The notes: generated by a model from the sequence alone, not told the origin. Shown: positions 36,188 through 48,843, counted from the stretch's first letter. The stretch: 64,000 nt of DNA from Oopsacas minuta (GCA_024704765.1 JAKMXF010000315.1:62001-126000), one strand, 5' to 3'. Numbers and translations are program-made.

Positions 36188-37409
36188 CTTCAATAACCAT
36201 CCTGAAGAGAAAGAAATTCGTTGGGCGGTTAACGGTATAGAATAAAAATCACTCATGGTTTCTATTCCGCGAATTGATTCTGAGGAATGTCTTGTTCCAA
36301 GAGATTATGACGATGGGGTCCTGTCAGATACTGAAGAATCTCTAATAACAAAAGACAAATGTACTTCATCTGCATATTGTTTTGGAACTCTTTTCAAATC
36401 AAAGTATTTAGAAATCACCGAAATAATTTGATCATTGAAATCTCTAAATGACTTATTCGAGTTCATTCCTAATGGACTAAATAATAATGTTTAGTATACA
36501 CTGGATGAGAAGAAAAGTATAGAGAGAGTAATTAATGGGAAAGCTTCTGAATATTACGATGAGTGTGGTGCATGGGATCGTAATGGTGAGGTACACAAAC
36601 TTCCTATACCGAGTGAACGGAAAATAAGTTTCGTTAATACCGTTCAATAAGGCCAAAGTACTAGACTATACTTATAAAGGTCAAGAATTAGAACCTCAAA
36701 CAGATCCAAACGAAATATTGATTTTTCAACGATACTATCTTAAGTAGAGAGCTTACAATGACTACGAAAGAAGAATAACACGAATTCTAGCTGCACCACA
36801 AGGCTTGATCTCTAATACACAATATGCTGTTGTAGAATGTAAAGGAGAGTTCCTGGATATAGATCACATTGACTCACAACAAAAACAATTCGATATATTA
36901 ACGAAAGCCCTCTCCGCTATCATGGATAATATCGGAAAATTAGGTAAATAACACTCTAAGAAAAGTCTACACCACATAGGTTACCAGCAATAATGGCAAT
37001 TCCATCAACAAACTGAAACAAATTCGGGAAAGAAATTATAGTAATAATGAAAGGAATCAGGACCTAAAAATGTATCAAATTAAGGCGACAAATTTCAATA
37101 TATTAACCAACTAGCGATTAATGAACCAATGATAAAAGTAGTGAATTTGGAACCAAATTATGGCGTAATACCATCAAAAACTATCACCTATTAGATATCG
37201 AGAGATTTTATTGTTACAGGATGACACCTTTAGGATTTGATAAAGCGTACAACTTGGGTAACATTTTCTGGAATGTGAGTGCGCATAAGAATCTTGTAGT
37301 ACAAATAGTAAAACAGAAGTACCAATATTGCAAGGGGCAATTTATTTACAAGCAAAATCAACATTCTACGATTTCCACCCATTTTCCTCATGTCTGGCTT
37401 CAAAGCTGA
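36188..37409 (+). pseudogene. Compact run of decayed ORFs, possible endogenous RNA-virus relic
   Basis: Seen: (1) the tail of a frame ending TAA at 36243-36245; (2) nine bases later an ATG (36255) opening a frame of 131 codons with only two stops (36429, 36492), very acidic at its start; this continues after one frameshift at about 36651 as a 100-codon frame with one stop (36745) to TAA at 36949; (3) about 40 bases later an ATG (36993) and further coherent pieces to 37409. Three genes on one strand with 9- and 40-base gaps are unlike host genes. A long acidic second product followed by a smaller third recalls the N-P-M order of mononegaviruses, but no family motif was recognised. Inference only; all frames are broken. 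Confidence 0.35.
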
Positions 37410-37429
37410 GAGATATAAATAGCAATAAA

Positions 37430-37929
37430 TTAATTATATCTAGTGATAGTGAGTGAGCATTGGTAAAAGCAATAGAATATAATTTTAGCACGCCCCAATG
37501 AAAGAAAAAACGCAAAATATAGGTGGCTCAGCTGCTAATCATCTAGCAAGCATACTTGCTAAAATATGTCAATTTTGATGCCTTGTAGAACATATCACAT
37601 TGTACTTTTCATATCTAAGAGAAGAGGTGAAATGATCTATATAGTTTCATATAGAATATTAAAAAATGTAATCCAAAGGTGGATACCTCTTGAGTTACAA
37701 TGCAGACCAGGGAAAAATATTTTTATGAATATACAATTATGAATCGAGAATGGAGAAAGACATTGTGAAATCAGTATGACGACTATACACTCTATACATG
37801 ACTTCTATGCCCTGATAATACCTTTGAAATAATATATCTAAAGTTTAGGGTGCCCAATCTCAAAATCGCGATATATTAGTATATTCACGAGTGTGAAGTT
37901 AGCTGAATATTCGAACAGCAGTACTTCAA
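37430..37929. other. SMG1 intron sequence, no gene recognised
   Basis: AT-rich spacer between the decayed ORF run and the left arm of the large inverted repeat. Confidence 0.45.
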
Positions 37930-38925
37930 CCATGGATTTGATACAAAGAAGATGTTTGCAGCAATTTCAATAAAACACGTGTGCACTTCAAATGTTTATT
38001 TTAACGAGTTCCGTATAGCCAGAGATAAAAACTTGTTATTATTCGAAAGTATAGCATTGGTGGATTGCGAAAATGTCATCAGAAATCTAATAGGTATGAT
38101 AATATAGCATTGAAGTTTTGAAAAATGTTCCATATGTGTCAACGGTAATGTGTTATTTGGCCGGCTTCTCAAAATTACTTTGAAACATCTTCTTTTACAT
38201 ACTATTGAGGGTTGGTAGATCATGTGTCCAAAATTTCTTTAAAAATATCCATTATTCCTTGAATGATTATACTCAAAAAATTCAACTAAGAAGTTAGACT
38301 CGGGTCACTTCAGTCACTTAATTATATCATTAATACTTAGTAGATTTAAACCAAATTAGTGTCATTGGAAAGAAACTAGTTGAACGTTTTAAGCAATATG
38401 TTTTGATTTTAATAACCTTACCTTTAGTTACGTTTATGGTTAAAATTTTAGTGTCACGACTCCCTTGAATTCACCCACCTAAAAGTCAGAATTCAATTCT
38501 GAAATTATATATGCATACTGGTGTGATATGGACGTTTATTAAAACTAAATTTCATTGAAAATGTTAATAACTACCGGAGCGAGAGGAATTCAAATTTTAT
38601 GGCTGGAGTAAGGGTAGTAGGGGATGAATCATATTCTACATACACTAGGGTCAGTTCAAACTCATGTTTCTTACCTAAATCTGACTGAATTTCAATTATT
38701 TTTATGTTAATCGATAGTTGAGATATAGACGTTTATAACAATGTTGATATTTTCCTGAAAAACCAATCACCAGCAACAGCCTACAAAGATCGATAAATTC
38801 TCAGGATTTTTGTGAATTACGAATTCTAACACAGAGATCAATTCATGAAGATTTCTCTTCAGAACCCCTTTAAAATTTATAGATATCTTCTTTCGTATCA
38901 TAAATTCAATTTTCTTAGAAAACAC
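37930..38925. repeat. Large inverted repeat family, pair 2, left arm
   Basis: About 1 kb pairing in inverted orientation with 42460-43470. Strong blocks: 38281-38330 (AAGAAGTTAGACT.GGGTCACTTCAGTCACTTAATTATATCATTAAT), 38445-38540 (GTGTCACGACTCCCTTGAATTCACCCACC), 38570-38680 (CTACCGGAGCGAGAGGAATTCAAATTTTATGGCTGGAGTAAGGG) and 38745-38905. The outer 37930-38240 is more diverged (ACTTGTTATTATTCG.AAGTATAGCATTGGTGGATTGCGAAAATGTCATCAGAA). A further partial copy of the outer end is at 45960-46060. Confidence 0.8.
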
Positions 38926-39044
38926 TGAGGATGGCTAGTTCTTTTTCTATGATTTATATATCTATTCTCATTTTTCCTTGGGGTCGCCTCACTAAAATTA
39001 TTGTGTTTTAAGATTATATCTATTGCATAAAGCAAACTTGTAGG

Positions 39045-39358
39045 CAGTGCCGGATTTAGGTATGTGGGGGGCGCCTGTTCGAAGACAATTCCCTGGGCCC
39101 CCTGAAGCTAATTGAAAGCCGTCACGGTGCGCCCACCTGTCCTAATTCCTCAATTTAGAACGCTTGCGATTATTGTAATCATGCGAATATTATATTCCAG
39201 TAATTCTACTTTATTATTCTACTTTAATTACAATAAGATTTATTATGATTAAAGTAGAATTACAGTGTGTATAAATTAATGACATTGAGTCGTGGGGCCC
39301 CCAAAATGTGAGGACCCAGTTCGGCCACAGACGCCGAACACTCCTAAATCCGGTACTG
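39045..39358. mobile_element. hAT MITE, 314 bp
   Basis: Ends CAGTGCCGGATTTAGG / CCTAAATCCGGTACTG. Flanks CTTGTAGG and CTCGTACG agree at six of eight positions, as expected for an old 8-bp duplication. The centre has a hairpin around 39210-39265 (TTCTACTTTAATTACAATAAG / CTTTAATCAT... complement). No coding content. Confidence 0.75.
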
Positions 39359-39842
39359 CTCGTACGACTATACAACACTTGCTTAGATCATTAGTACGTA
39401 TAGGAAGTAATATCCTCATACTTGCTATAGTTCCCATTGCAACTTGTTTCAACAATTACTTAACTTTGTAGTTAACCTACCTGCAAAAAGAGTTGCTATG
39501 CATTACTTGTTGTGTAATATCACAGATGATGAATATTAGAGCATACGAATTTATTCAAAGAGATAAATTTAGAGATAGTATTCAGAACTATTTTATCATT
39601 AATCACGAAAGGAATATACAAATATCAGATAAATTCTGCAATGAATGATTCCAATGTAGAAGTATGAAAACATCCTCCTCATATCCCAAACCATTATTCT
39701 AAACCAATTTTAACACTAGCGTTGCTGTCTGTTAAAGGATAAACTGTGAATTGATTGTACATAAAAATTATTCCACTCTACAATGGAAAAATTGGCATAT
39801 CATATGTCAATAGAAAATTAATTAACCCAGGATAGTAGCATA

Positions 39843-41168
39843 CAGAGTGCCTCCAAAGTTCTGCAACAAATTTTTTGCATCAATTTAACATATCAAACCA
39901 TAATTCAACTGCTGTTAAATCCATACTATGAACAAGGTCATATAATTTATTCAGTAACTGTGATAGTTCAATTCTAGTCTATTGTTATGCCTGGTATATC
40001 TGAACTACAACAGAAGAAGTCTGCTATTATTCATATATTCCTAAATGGTAAGAAGCAGAATCAAATTCTAAAAGCCCTTGGATCACCGAAATTTTCACCA
40101 TCGTTGATATCCCGTACGATAAAACGATAAATTGAGGCAGGCGATATCGTAGATAAGCAACGATCAGGCCGGTCAAGAATAATTATGACTCCAAATAACA
40201 CGAAAAAGGGTAGTCTAATATTAACTCTTCAGCTCACGATGTCCCACCGAATAGCCGCCGCAATGGTCGGAATAGATAAGGAATCTGCACGACGAATAAT
40301 CAAGAAAGACTTAGGTATGAAATGTTTCAAACAAAGTAGAGTAGAGCCTCTTAATGGCCAGGTAATTTTAAAAAAAAGAATTCAAAGATGCCGTAGACTG
40401 CTGGATCGACTCAAAATTGTCAACAGTGATTCAATTGTATTTCGGATGAGACTCTACTTGCTTTCGAATCTATTCCCTCCGGCCTTCAGATAATCTTTAT
40501 GTCCGGACGGAAATAATTTGCTGGCCAGAGTGACCTTATCCTGATCTAATTCATACCAAGCTTTCTTTAACGCTCGTTTTAGTGCTGAAATACTGTTGTG
40601 GGATCTATTGTTTACTAGTGTCTCTAGTCTTCCCTATGAATAATTATCACTAGGGTTTAGGGCAGGACTTGAAGGGGGGTGCATTTGTCACGGTTCAAAA
40701 ATCCTGGGATCTTACTTGACAACCAATCTTGAGATATTTTAGCGGTATGAGCAGGCGCAACTTCCTGTTGAAATTACCATGCCTTGTTTTTCATGAAGGT
40801 CAAACCAATTGCTAAGACAAGTTTCTCCAGTATAAGATCTTTGTATACCTGAGCATTAATTCTTGTACCTTTTGGTATAAAGACTAACGAAACTTTCCCT
40901 AAAACTGAAATTCCCGCACAAACCATAATACTTTTGAGGTGTTGTAATTTATGGACACTTCTTAAGTTTTCTGGTTGTCTCACGTGTTAAGGAATAAACA
41001 CGATAATTTTGAGAGCTCAACTTCTCCTCAATGCAGAAGATATCCAAAATATTTTCGTATATGATAGTTAGACATAATAGCATTTTCTTAACAAATATTA
41101 GTCTGGTTATATGGTTTACATGACAAAAATTACTTTAAATTTTGTTGCAGAACTTATGAGGCGCCCTG
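39843..41168 (+). mobile_element. Tc1-like element with internal inversion
   Basis: TA on both sides, ends CAGAGTGCCTCCAAAGTTCTGCAACAAA / complement of CAGGGCGCCTCATAAGTTCTGCAACAAAA. The N-terminal half is on the plus strand from about 39988 (MPGISELQQKKSAIIHIF, helix-turn-helix, linker SGRSRIIMT) to about 40449 (VNSDSIVF). The catalytic half is on the minus strand, 41050 down to about 40465 (EEKLSSQNYRVYSLTRE, ENLRSVH, IMVCAGISVLGKV, FQQEVAPAHTAK, ending GGNRFESK-stop). So about 600 bp inside the element has been turned round. The middle catalytic Asp reads Glu (FQQEVAPAH). It lies between the arms of large inverted repeat pair 2. Confidence 0.85.
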
Positions 41169-41170
41169 TA

Positions 41171-42459
41171 GACTATTTCTTTTACTTGAGAAGTACAAAC
41201 TCCAATATAAAGCTAATCTCAATAACCTTGATATTGGATTTTGTACTCTCATGAATTTTCGAAATGTTAACTAAAGGGAGACTTTGTTCCTAAGTTACAG
41301 CATTTAATTTTACATTTGCTTCATCATCTATTCCTCGGATATTTTATTACTAATTCCTATCTTACACTTAACACACACCTCGAGGTCGGCAAATTTGTTT
41401 TCATAATCATTGGATCATTTTTACAAATAATAATATTCATAATAATTCAAAGGATGGTCACTTTTATGAAATCTTTTTACAATTTAAGATCCAATAAAAC
41501 ATGTAGAACTATTCTCTTTACTCTTATCTAATTTAACTTATTGTCCATATTGTAACTAATCCTGTGCATTACATGAGCGGTGCACAGATGTAAAACAGTA
41601 GTACATTAGGTTTTCATTATTTGCGACAACTCCACAACAGTTTTCCTTTGCTTAAACATTCCTCTGATTTTTAATATGTTAAATTGCCATAACAAAATCC
41701 TCCTTTCTGTCAGTATCATTGAATTGCCTTTTAAATATTTTGCTCACAGAATGATTATCTAGCAATCTTCCCATATTTCTGCGCTCGCTACAAGATAAAT
41801 TGCTACTATAAGCACTCGTACCATCTGTATAAGGAGTTGAAAGAGATCCTTCAGAATAAACTCGAACACTACACGATTATTTAAACAATTCTTGGCCTCA
41901 ATATAAAATACATATGCTCTACAATTAAGGAATTTACACTCTGCTCTAGTCAGTAAAGTTACTTTGTGTGGGCCGCCCCGCTAATCAGTCTGAGGGCCCT
42001 CTTGAGCAAAGCTTCAGATGTATTGAAGAAATAATATTCTTTAGAATTTTCTTTATCAATACAATTAATAAAATTGACTCCTACAAATTGTGATACATGG
42101 TTAAATCAGAGGCGGATAATGGCCACACAATAAGAAACATATCGTCTCGTCCGAATTGAAGCGTAAATAGGTCACCAAAATGATGAAACTGATATTTAAT
42201 ACTCAACTAAAGTCTTACTTCAACGTGTATATTTATCAACATAGGACAACAAGCATATTTAGGTGCTGGGATAAAATTTGATATGTTCGTTCCGAAGAAA
42301 AATACGATAAGATTGACGCAAATATTAGTAGTAACAAATTCAGTAAGTATATACTTGTATGGCAAGAATGATTTTTAACATCGACTCAAAATGAAAGTGA
42401 ACCTTTCAAATATATTACCACAAAATATTTCACCAAAGGAATAGAGCCCACAGTTCCTT
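41171..42459. other. Spacer with fragments of the inverted-repeat family
   Basis: 42080-42250 matches 21780-21950 (GTTAAATCAGAGGCGGATAATGG, AAGAAACATATCGTCTCGT). A minus-strand frame of about 65 codons at about 41850-41655 (...GTSAYSSNLSCSERRNMGRLL...) looks codon-like but has no good splice borders. No gene called. Confidence 0.4.
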
Positions 42460-43470
42460 TTAAGGAATTGAATTTTAAGATACGAAGGAAAGTATCTATA
42501 AATTTTAAAGGGGTTCTGAAGAGAAATCTTCATGAATTGATCTCCGTGTTAGAATTCGTAATTCACAAAAATCCTGAGAATTTATCGATCTTTGCAGGCT
42601 GTTGCTGATGATTAGTTTTTCAGGAAAATATCAACATTGTTATAAACGTCTATATCTCAACTATCGATTAGCATAAAAATAATTGAAATTCAGTCAGATT
42701 TAGGTAAGAAACATGAGTTTGAACTGACCCTAGTGTATGTAGAATATGATTCATCCCCTACTACCCTTACTCCAGCCATAAAATTTGAATTCCTCTCGCT
42801 CCGGTAGTTATTAACATTTTCAATGAAATTTAGTTTTAATAAACGTCCATATCACACCAGTATGCATATATAATTTCAGAATTGAATTCTGACTTTTAGG
42901 TGGGTGAATTCAAGGGAGTCGTGACACTAAAATTTTAATCATAAACGTAACTAAAGGTAAGGTTATTAAAATCAAAAACATACTGCTTAAAACGTTCAAC
43001 TAGTCTCTTTCCAATGACACTAATTTAGTTTAAATCTACTAAGTATTAATGATATAATTAAGTGACTGAAGTGACCCTAGTCTAACTTCTTCGTTGACTT
43101 TGTAAATTAAAATAATTCAAAAGTAATGAATATTTGTAAAACAAACTTTAAAACATAATCACCAACGCTCAATAGCATGTAGAAGAAAACCCAGATCAAA
43201 AAAATAATGAGAAGCGAGTCAAATAACACATTGTAGTTGAAAAGTTTAGAAAAATTTAAACCTTAATGTTAATCATCAGATATTTTACAATTCTGATGAC
43301 ATTTTCGCAATCCACCAATGCTATACTTCCGAATAATAACAAGTTTCCTTCTAAAGCTATTACGAAAGTCGGTCAAATAAACGATTGAAGTGAATACGTT
43401 TTCTCAATTTGAATTAGCTGCTTCTTCTTTGTTGATTTGACTAACTTACCATCGTCAGGATAAAGTTATT
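42460..43470. repeat. Large inverted repeat family, pair 2, right arm
   Basis: Inverted partner of 37930-38925, with about 3.5 kb between the arms. The inner 620 bp (42480-43100) is nearly identical to its partner; the outer part (43140-43470) is more diverged. Beyond it, 43610-43760 is repeated directly at about 45405-45545 (ATTCCTGCTGTATGCA.GTTTATGT). Confidence 0.8.
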
Positions 43471-44154
43471 GTTGGACCATTCGAAAAAAAGCTAAGGACG
43501 TTTTGAAAATGAATGTATATTATATGCAACTTCTGATTATTCTAATAGAAATTGGCGCATCTAACTAGCAGTAGTTCTCATATGAATTTAGTACACTTAA
43601 ACAGAATATTTTCCAGTAATCATGGGCATAGATTCCTGCTGTATGCATGTTTATGTATTCAAAATATTATGTAAAATCATTAAAACTCTTTGATATATTC
43701 AGGACTGAAAACTGGCTTGTTAAAATCAAGTCTCAAATAGATTTGTAATACACGAATATAATAATAATTCTAACTACTAGCCGTATTTCAGACATGAATT
43801 TAGCATACAATTCCCGTGCGCCATAAATACGGAAATTTTCAAACGCAAATAACTAAATAACGATAACAGCTGAAGTAATATTTCCAATTGATGAAGTGTA
43901 GACTAGGTTAGGATGGACACATTGGTCACAAAAAATATAAAATTACAACCAGTGCCGACAGCTTAGCCTATTGATTACATTTGTTCAAAGTTGCACTATT
44001 AATTGGAGGCACTATAAAGTGAAGTTTAACCAAATAAATAGACATTGTGCCTACAATTACTAGTTCCAATTCAAACAAATTTATTCAATAGAATAAGTTA
44101 TCGCCACAGGTTGTAATGATATACGTATTGCTATTACTATGCTTTGGCCATATT
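43471..44154. other. Repeat fragments, no gene recognised
   Basis: Contains the 43610-43760 block that recurs at 45405-45545; the remainder is unremarkable AT-rich sequence. Confidence 0.4.
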
Positions 44155-44162
44155 AAGTAGGC

Positions 44163-45165
44163 CAGGCTTGGACCGGGTCATGATATCCTGACCCGGTAGA
44201 CCAGGTTGAAATTTCTGACCCGGTGACCCGGTTTTCAAAACATTAATTTTCTATATTACATATCTATATACGTACATAAGAGAATATACAGTAAACATTG
44301 GATTTAACGACATCGGCTTTAACGACAAATCGCTTATAACGACTCATTCTGCTTGCCCAGAATCTCGCAGCATTATTCTGCACACACCATACCTCGGGTA
44401 TAACGCCCTGTCAGATAACGACACATTGAATTTAGCGACATATTTTCAATGCCTGCTCTATGCAAACCCCATCGGATATTACGACTTTTGGGCTGTCTGT
44501 GCCGTGGACTTCAGAAAAGTGTACTAATTAGTGAATTATTAAGGCATAATGATTGCTTTAATTATATAGCAATTAAAATCTCCCCTGTATTGAATCAACA
44601 ACAACTGGCTTCTTACGAAAATGCATATTTAAAGCTATTGTACCTCCAATGTAATGCTAAAATTTTATCTTCATGGATTCGAGCGGAGTTGACAAAAGGA
44701 AGCACTTTTCTTTTGCTAAAAAATACGAAATTTTGAAGGAGGTTGATGCAGATAATACAACATGACGAGAATACAAAAACATAATATACTACATCGTATA
44801 ACATGAATAAATTTGGGTGTCATCAGGTATATAATGCATATTTAAAGCTTCCTCGGATTTAGCGACAAATCGGATATAACGACGTTTTTTGCCTGTCCAA
44901 ACGAGTGTCGTTAAATCCAATGTTTACTGTATATATATAAGTATACAGTAGTAATGATACCAAACAAGTTTAGTAAAAATACTAATGATTCATGAAAATG
45001 AAACGTGTAACTAATATTGGCTGAATCTTTATGAATTACAAACCGTTACAATTTAATTATCCATAAAGATATAAACCGGGTCAAGTCAAAATCAGTGACC
45101 CGGTTCAGACCCGGAAATTTATTGAAAATAGTGACCCGGTTTATTCGTGACCCGGTCCAAGCCTG
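44163..45165. mobile_element. hAT MITE with nested Tigger-like element
   Basis: Ends CAGGCTTGGACCGGGTCA / TGACCCGGTCCAAGCCTG, perfect complements over 18 bp, flanked by a perfect 8-bp duplication AAGTAGGC (44155-44162, 45166-45173). Subterminal GACCCGGT motifs repeat several times near both ends. Without the insertion at 44289-44929 the element is about 360 bp and has no coding capacity. Confidence 0.9.
44289..44929 (+). mobile_element. Tigger/pogo-like deletion derivative
   Basis: Ends CAGTAAACATTGGATTTAA / perfect complement, with TA duplicated on each side (44287-44288, 44930-44931). Inside, 44675-44760 reads DSSGVDKRKHFSFAKKYEIL, the start of a CENP-B-type helix-turn-helix domain as found at the N terminus of pogo/Tigger transposases. 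After about 30 codons the frame is lost, so most of the transposase is deleted. Inserted in the hAT MITE 44163-45165. Confidence 0.85.
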
Positions 45166-45173
45166 AAGTAGGC

Positions 45174-47094
45174 CATGACTATACTCACTGCCCATGCGCA
45201 ATGTACTTTTTAATATAGGCCCCTTGAAACAATGGACCAAATTTGGGTTACCAATTTTCAGTGATAGTGCCATAGGCCAGGCGTCGAAACATTTTAGAGT
45301 CAAGAGTCAAAAGCGTCCACAAAATCGAGTAAACCTTTAGAACCTCAGATACAGTGCAACGAAATATAAGTGAATACTGAAACAAAGTAGTTTTCCTGAA
45401 TTGATGGACATGTATTCCTGCTGTATGCACGTTTATGTTTATAAAATAGTATATTAAAATACTCAAAACCTTTTAAGATTTTTAAGTTTGAAAACGAGTC
45501 TTATATTTGAGTACAGTCACAATTAGATTTGTACTAAGCACACAAATTTAATGAAACTTCCTAATCCATTCTTACTATAATACGTATACAGATTAATAGA
45601 ATATCAACTGTTTGATCTCGGGTGACAAATTAGAAATCTCTATTAATTATAGAATATACAAAGAAATTTCAATTGACAATAATCAATTGATACAAGTTAG
45701 ATGTCTCTTGACACGTTTTCTGGTGAGTATGGCGCATATAGCACTTATGATCCTTCTTTAGTTCCATGAGAGATTCAGCTATCACATTTCCCAATTGAAT
45801 CCACTTTGAATTCATGCAAAGAGGTTGTGAGTTCACTTTCTGTTGTCCTGGAGTTATCGATCCTACTTAGGGCATAATTTGTAAGAAACTACATGGCATA
45901 ATAATCCGGCTCAAGGAAAATATATTTCTTTGAAATGGAAAAATAATTCATACATTCTGACCATGGTTAGTTAGTCAAATTATGGTTGAAGTACTGCTAG
46001 TCGAAAAATTAGCTTACTTCACACTTGTGGTAAAATCCGGATTACTTCACATTGGTAAGAATACTCATATTAAACTGTATTATCAGGGTATATGAAGCTG
46101 GTATATAGTATATAAACGGCTCTATTCTATTATATTGGCAATAAATTTCACGATTATGGAATATTATTGTATATTCAGGAAAAGATATAATCCCTGGTGT
46201 CACTGTAACTCAGAAATGGGCAAACCTATGCATTACAAAAATAAAATATTTCGAATCAAAGTATCTATTCACTTTAAAATGAATTTTGGGAGGAAATCTA
46301 GTCTTTGAAGTCGTGTTGAAAGAAGATGTTGTGGATATACATTATATGAGATGGCGGGGTACAAAATATACTTATCTCAATAGTTAATCAATTAAATTGA
46401 CACATCATATAAAGACAGAAGTTTAGCAAATTTCATTTATTGACATAAAAGAAAGATGTCATATTAAATACTCTGCATCAAAGAATGGATAATTGTACAA
46501 AATTTATGTTGGATAACTTCAGCATAATTGGTTGATTATTTATTATCTATCAATATCTATACTTCAATTCGATAAAATGCAAACTTGGTGTGAATTGAAA
46601 AGAATGTTCAACTTATTCAATCAACAATCACAAGCAAAGTCCAATATTTACACTAATGTATAGTATAGTGTGCCTTAGTGTATAACTTGGCATACATAAA
46701 AATATAAATTACATAAATTACGAGGAATTCTGTTTCAAATCAAGTATGGGTAGATATATATAATCCGAACACCCAAATATTATCAATATATGTGTAAGTG
46801 TATATATAGGTATGGGGGGGAACAACATAAAGTGTTACTGTTCATTCTCGGTTATGAAAAACTTGACAGTGCTGTTGCTATAAGTCCTCAAATTCGAATG
46901 ATCCATGCGACACTCTGCTGCCTGTCAAGAATTTCAATAGTTTCTATGGGAAATGAAAGCTTGCATGGAATGTTGGCACATAATTCTTGAAAAATAACTA
47001 AAATATTTATATCATTTAAACGCAATTGATAGGTGTGTGAATATAAATGTTTGTATGTTACGAATTGATTAAAGAAACCGGAAGACCCGCATGT
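45174..47094. other. Repeat fragments, no gene recognised
   Basis: 45405-45545 is a direct copy of 43610-43760. 45960-46060 resembles the outer end of the large inverted repeat arms (GTTGAAGTACTGCTAGTCGAAAAATTAGCTTACTTCACACT). Open frames at 45046-45466 and 46790-47154 show no family features. Confidence 0.4.
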
Positions 47095-47375
47095 TGATTT
47101 TTGGAATACAGGTGTAGTTCCGGTCTGGTTCGGACAAGTTCGAGGCTTGGACAAAAGTTAACACCAATGAAGAAATTCTGACACCATTGTCAACTCTTTG
47201 GATTTTCGAAAAATCACATTATTAGGCACAGCTCAGCCAATATATATGATAGATGGTTGAAATTTTAGTCACAGGTCCAAAAATATGCCAAATATCGTGA
47301 ATTCATCATTTGAGACAATTGCAAACCCATCATGAAATATTACATCATCATGACTTTTGAGAAATTCTAAAATTT
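47095..47375 (+). repeat. Dispersed repeat A, copy 2
   Basis: Same order of blocks as 8080-8300: CTGGTTCGGACAAGTTCGA, TTTTCGAAAAATCACATTATTA, GCTCAGCCAATATATATGA, then a CATCATGACTTT end. A weaker relative follows at about 48490-48720. Confidence 0.5.
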
Positions 47376-48843
47376 CTAATACACCTGGCACAAAGTGCCG
47401 AAAATAATAACCACAAGACAAGTAAGACACCAAGTGTTACCAAGTAAGCCCATTAAATGTAATTTGGATGGAACAAGGAAAATAAAAAAATCCATTCCCT
47501 GTTTTATACCCAAGGCACGAGATGTCGAGTAAATTCCATCTCAAAGAGACGATAAGCGCTATTAAAGATAGCTGGAAAATACTTAAGCCAAATCTGAAGC
47601 ATCAAGCTGTCGTACAGCGTTATAGCTAGCGAAGTGAGCTAGTTCAGATTAAGCTTGAAAGGTTACACGGGAGGACATGTTGGGTTTTCGAAAATGTTAT
47701 TATGTGTCCGGATTGCAGATATATATTTCGTGGAAAGGTCATATAAAAATATCACTGTTCCGACTAACCATTTAGCCTAGGGATCTATATTTCTCCTTAA
47801 TCTATGAAAGTGAACATAATGCATCTCCCACATCCAGCCTATATATCTTCTTGGACATCATTGAAGTTTATAGAACAAGATATAATGAAATGCAAAAGAG
47901 AATCAATTTCAATTGACATTAACACAAGCGGAAACGAATATTACCTCCAAAGTTTCTGTGGAGACAAGAATATTTCTTCAAAAACCGGATGGACAATTTG
48001 TATAACCTTGTACGTGAACTCGAATATCCCACTGAAAATTATATTTCATGAATAATTCACGAGATATTGATTAAGATTTCATGTATCATATAATTCCGAT
48101 ATGAAAATTCAAATTCTTGGCAGACAGATAGTCGACCAAATGGTTTGAATCTTGAGCGAGTACTAGTAGCACCACCAGTAGGAAATTCAAAAAAAGAACA
48201 TGATCAGAAATGTTATATACGCCACCCTAATAGGCCTATTTGGATAATTAAATCCTTATCCTCAATTTCATATTTAATAACCATAATCTGAGGTATATAC
48301 CTCGTATGATCTACTGAATTGGCACGAGTTGTAGCGGTGGGTATGTATTGGCGCCATAAATTCGGATAAAAATTCGTGGAAGGGGAGGGACAACCCAGGA
48401 AAACAATGAATTCATTGTGAATTTCACAAAAATACAATTTCGGGGTATCCACTAGACACTACTGCCCAGGGCTGACTTTTAGCATACAGGGAAAATATTG
48501 GGTTGGCTCAGAAAAGTTTGAATCTTGAAAAGGTTTTTACCACCATAACGTAATTATTACCTCTTTTTAATACCAAACAAAGTATGTGACTATGCTCACA
48601 CAATATTGTTGGTAAATGATTGAAATTAGACACAGTTACCTCTTAGTATGATCCTTTTCCTGAAGTCCCACTGCAAACCTAATGTATATCATCATGAGAA
48701 TTAGATATAACCCAAAGTAACGTAGCAGCTAATTGTCACCCCAAGAGAGAGTTAAAAGCATGTTGGATGGACCATAGATCAGTGGTGTATCAAGCATTGT
48801 GACAGTACAGGAGCAATACTTTGAAATTACTGTGAGTTCTAGA
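47376..48843. other. SMG1 intron sequence, no gene recognised
   Basis: Includes an 83-codon plus frame at 47804-48055 and a 79-codon minus frame at 48452-48213, neither with recognisable motifs, and a degenerate repeat A copy at 48490-48720. Confidence 0.4.

Noticed and set aside
41655-41850. Possible SMG1 N-terminal exon on the minus strand (...SERRNMGRLLDNHSV...)
   Set aside because: It would lie downstream of a more C-terminal exon in the gene order, splice borders are weak, and the resemblance is short.
47804-48055. 83-codon plus ORF in an SMG1 intron
   Set aside because: Fairly even composition but no motif, splice context or relative in the window.
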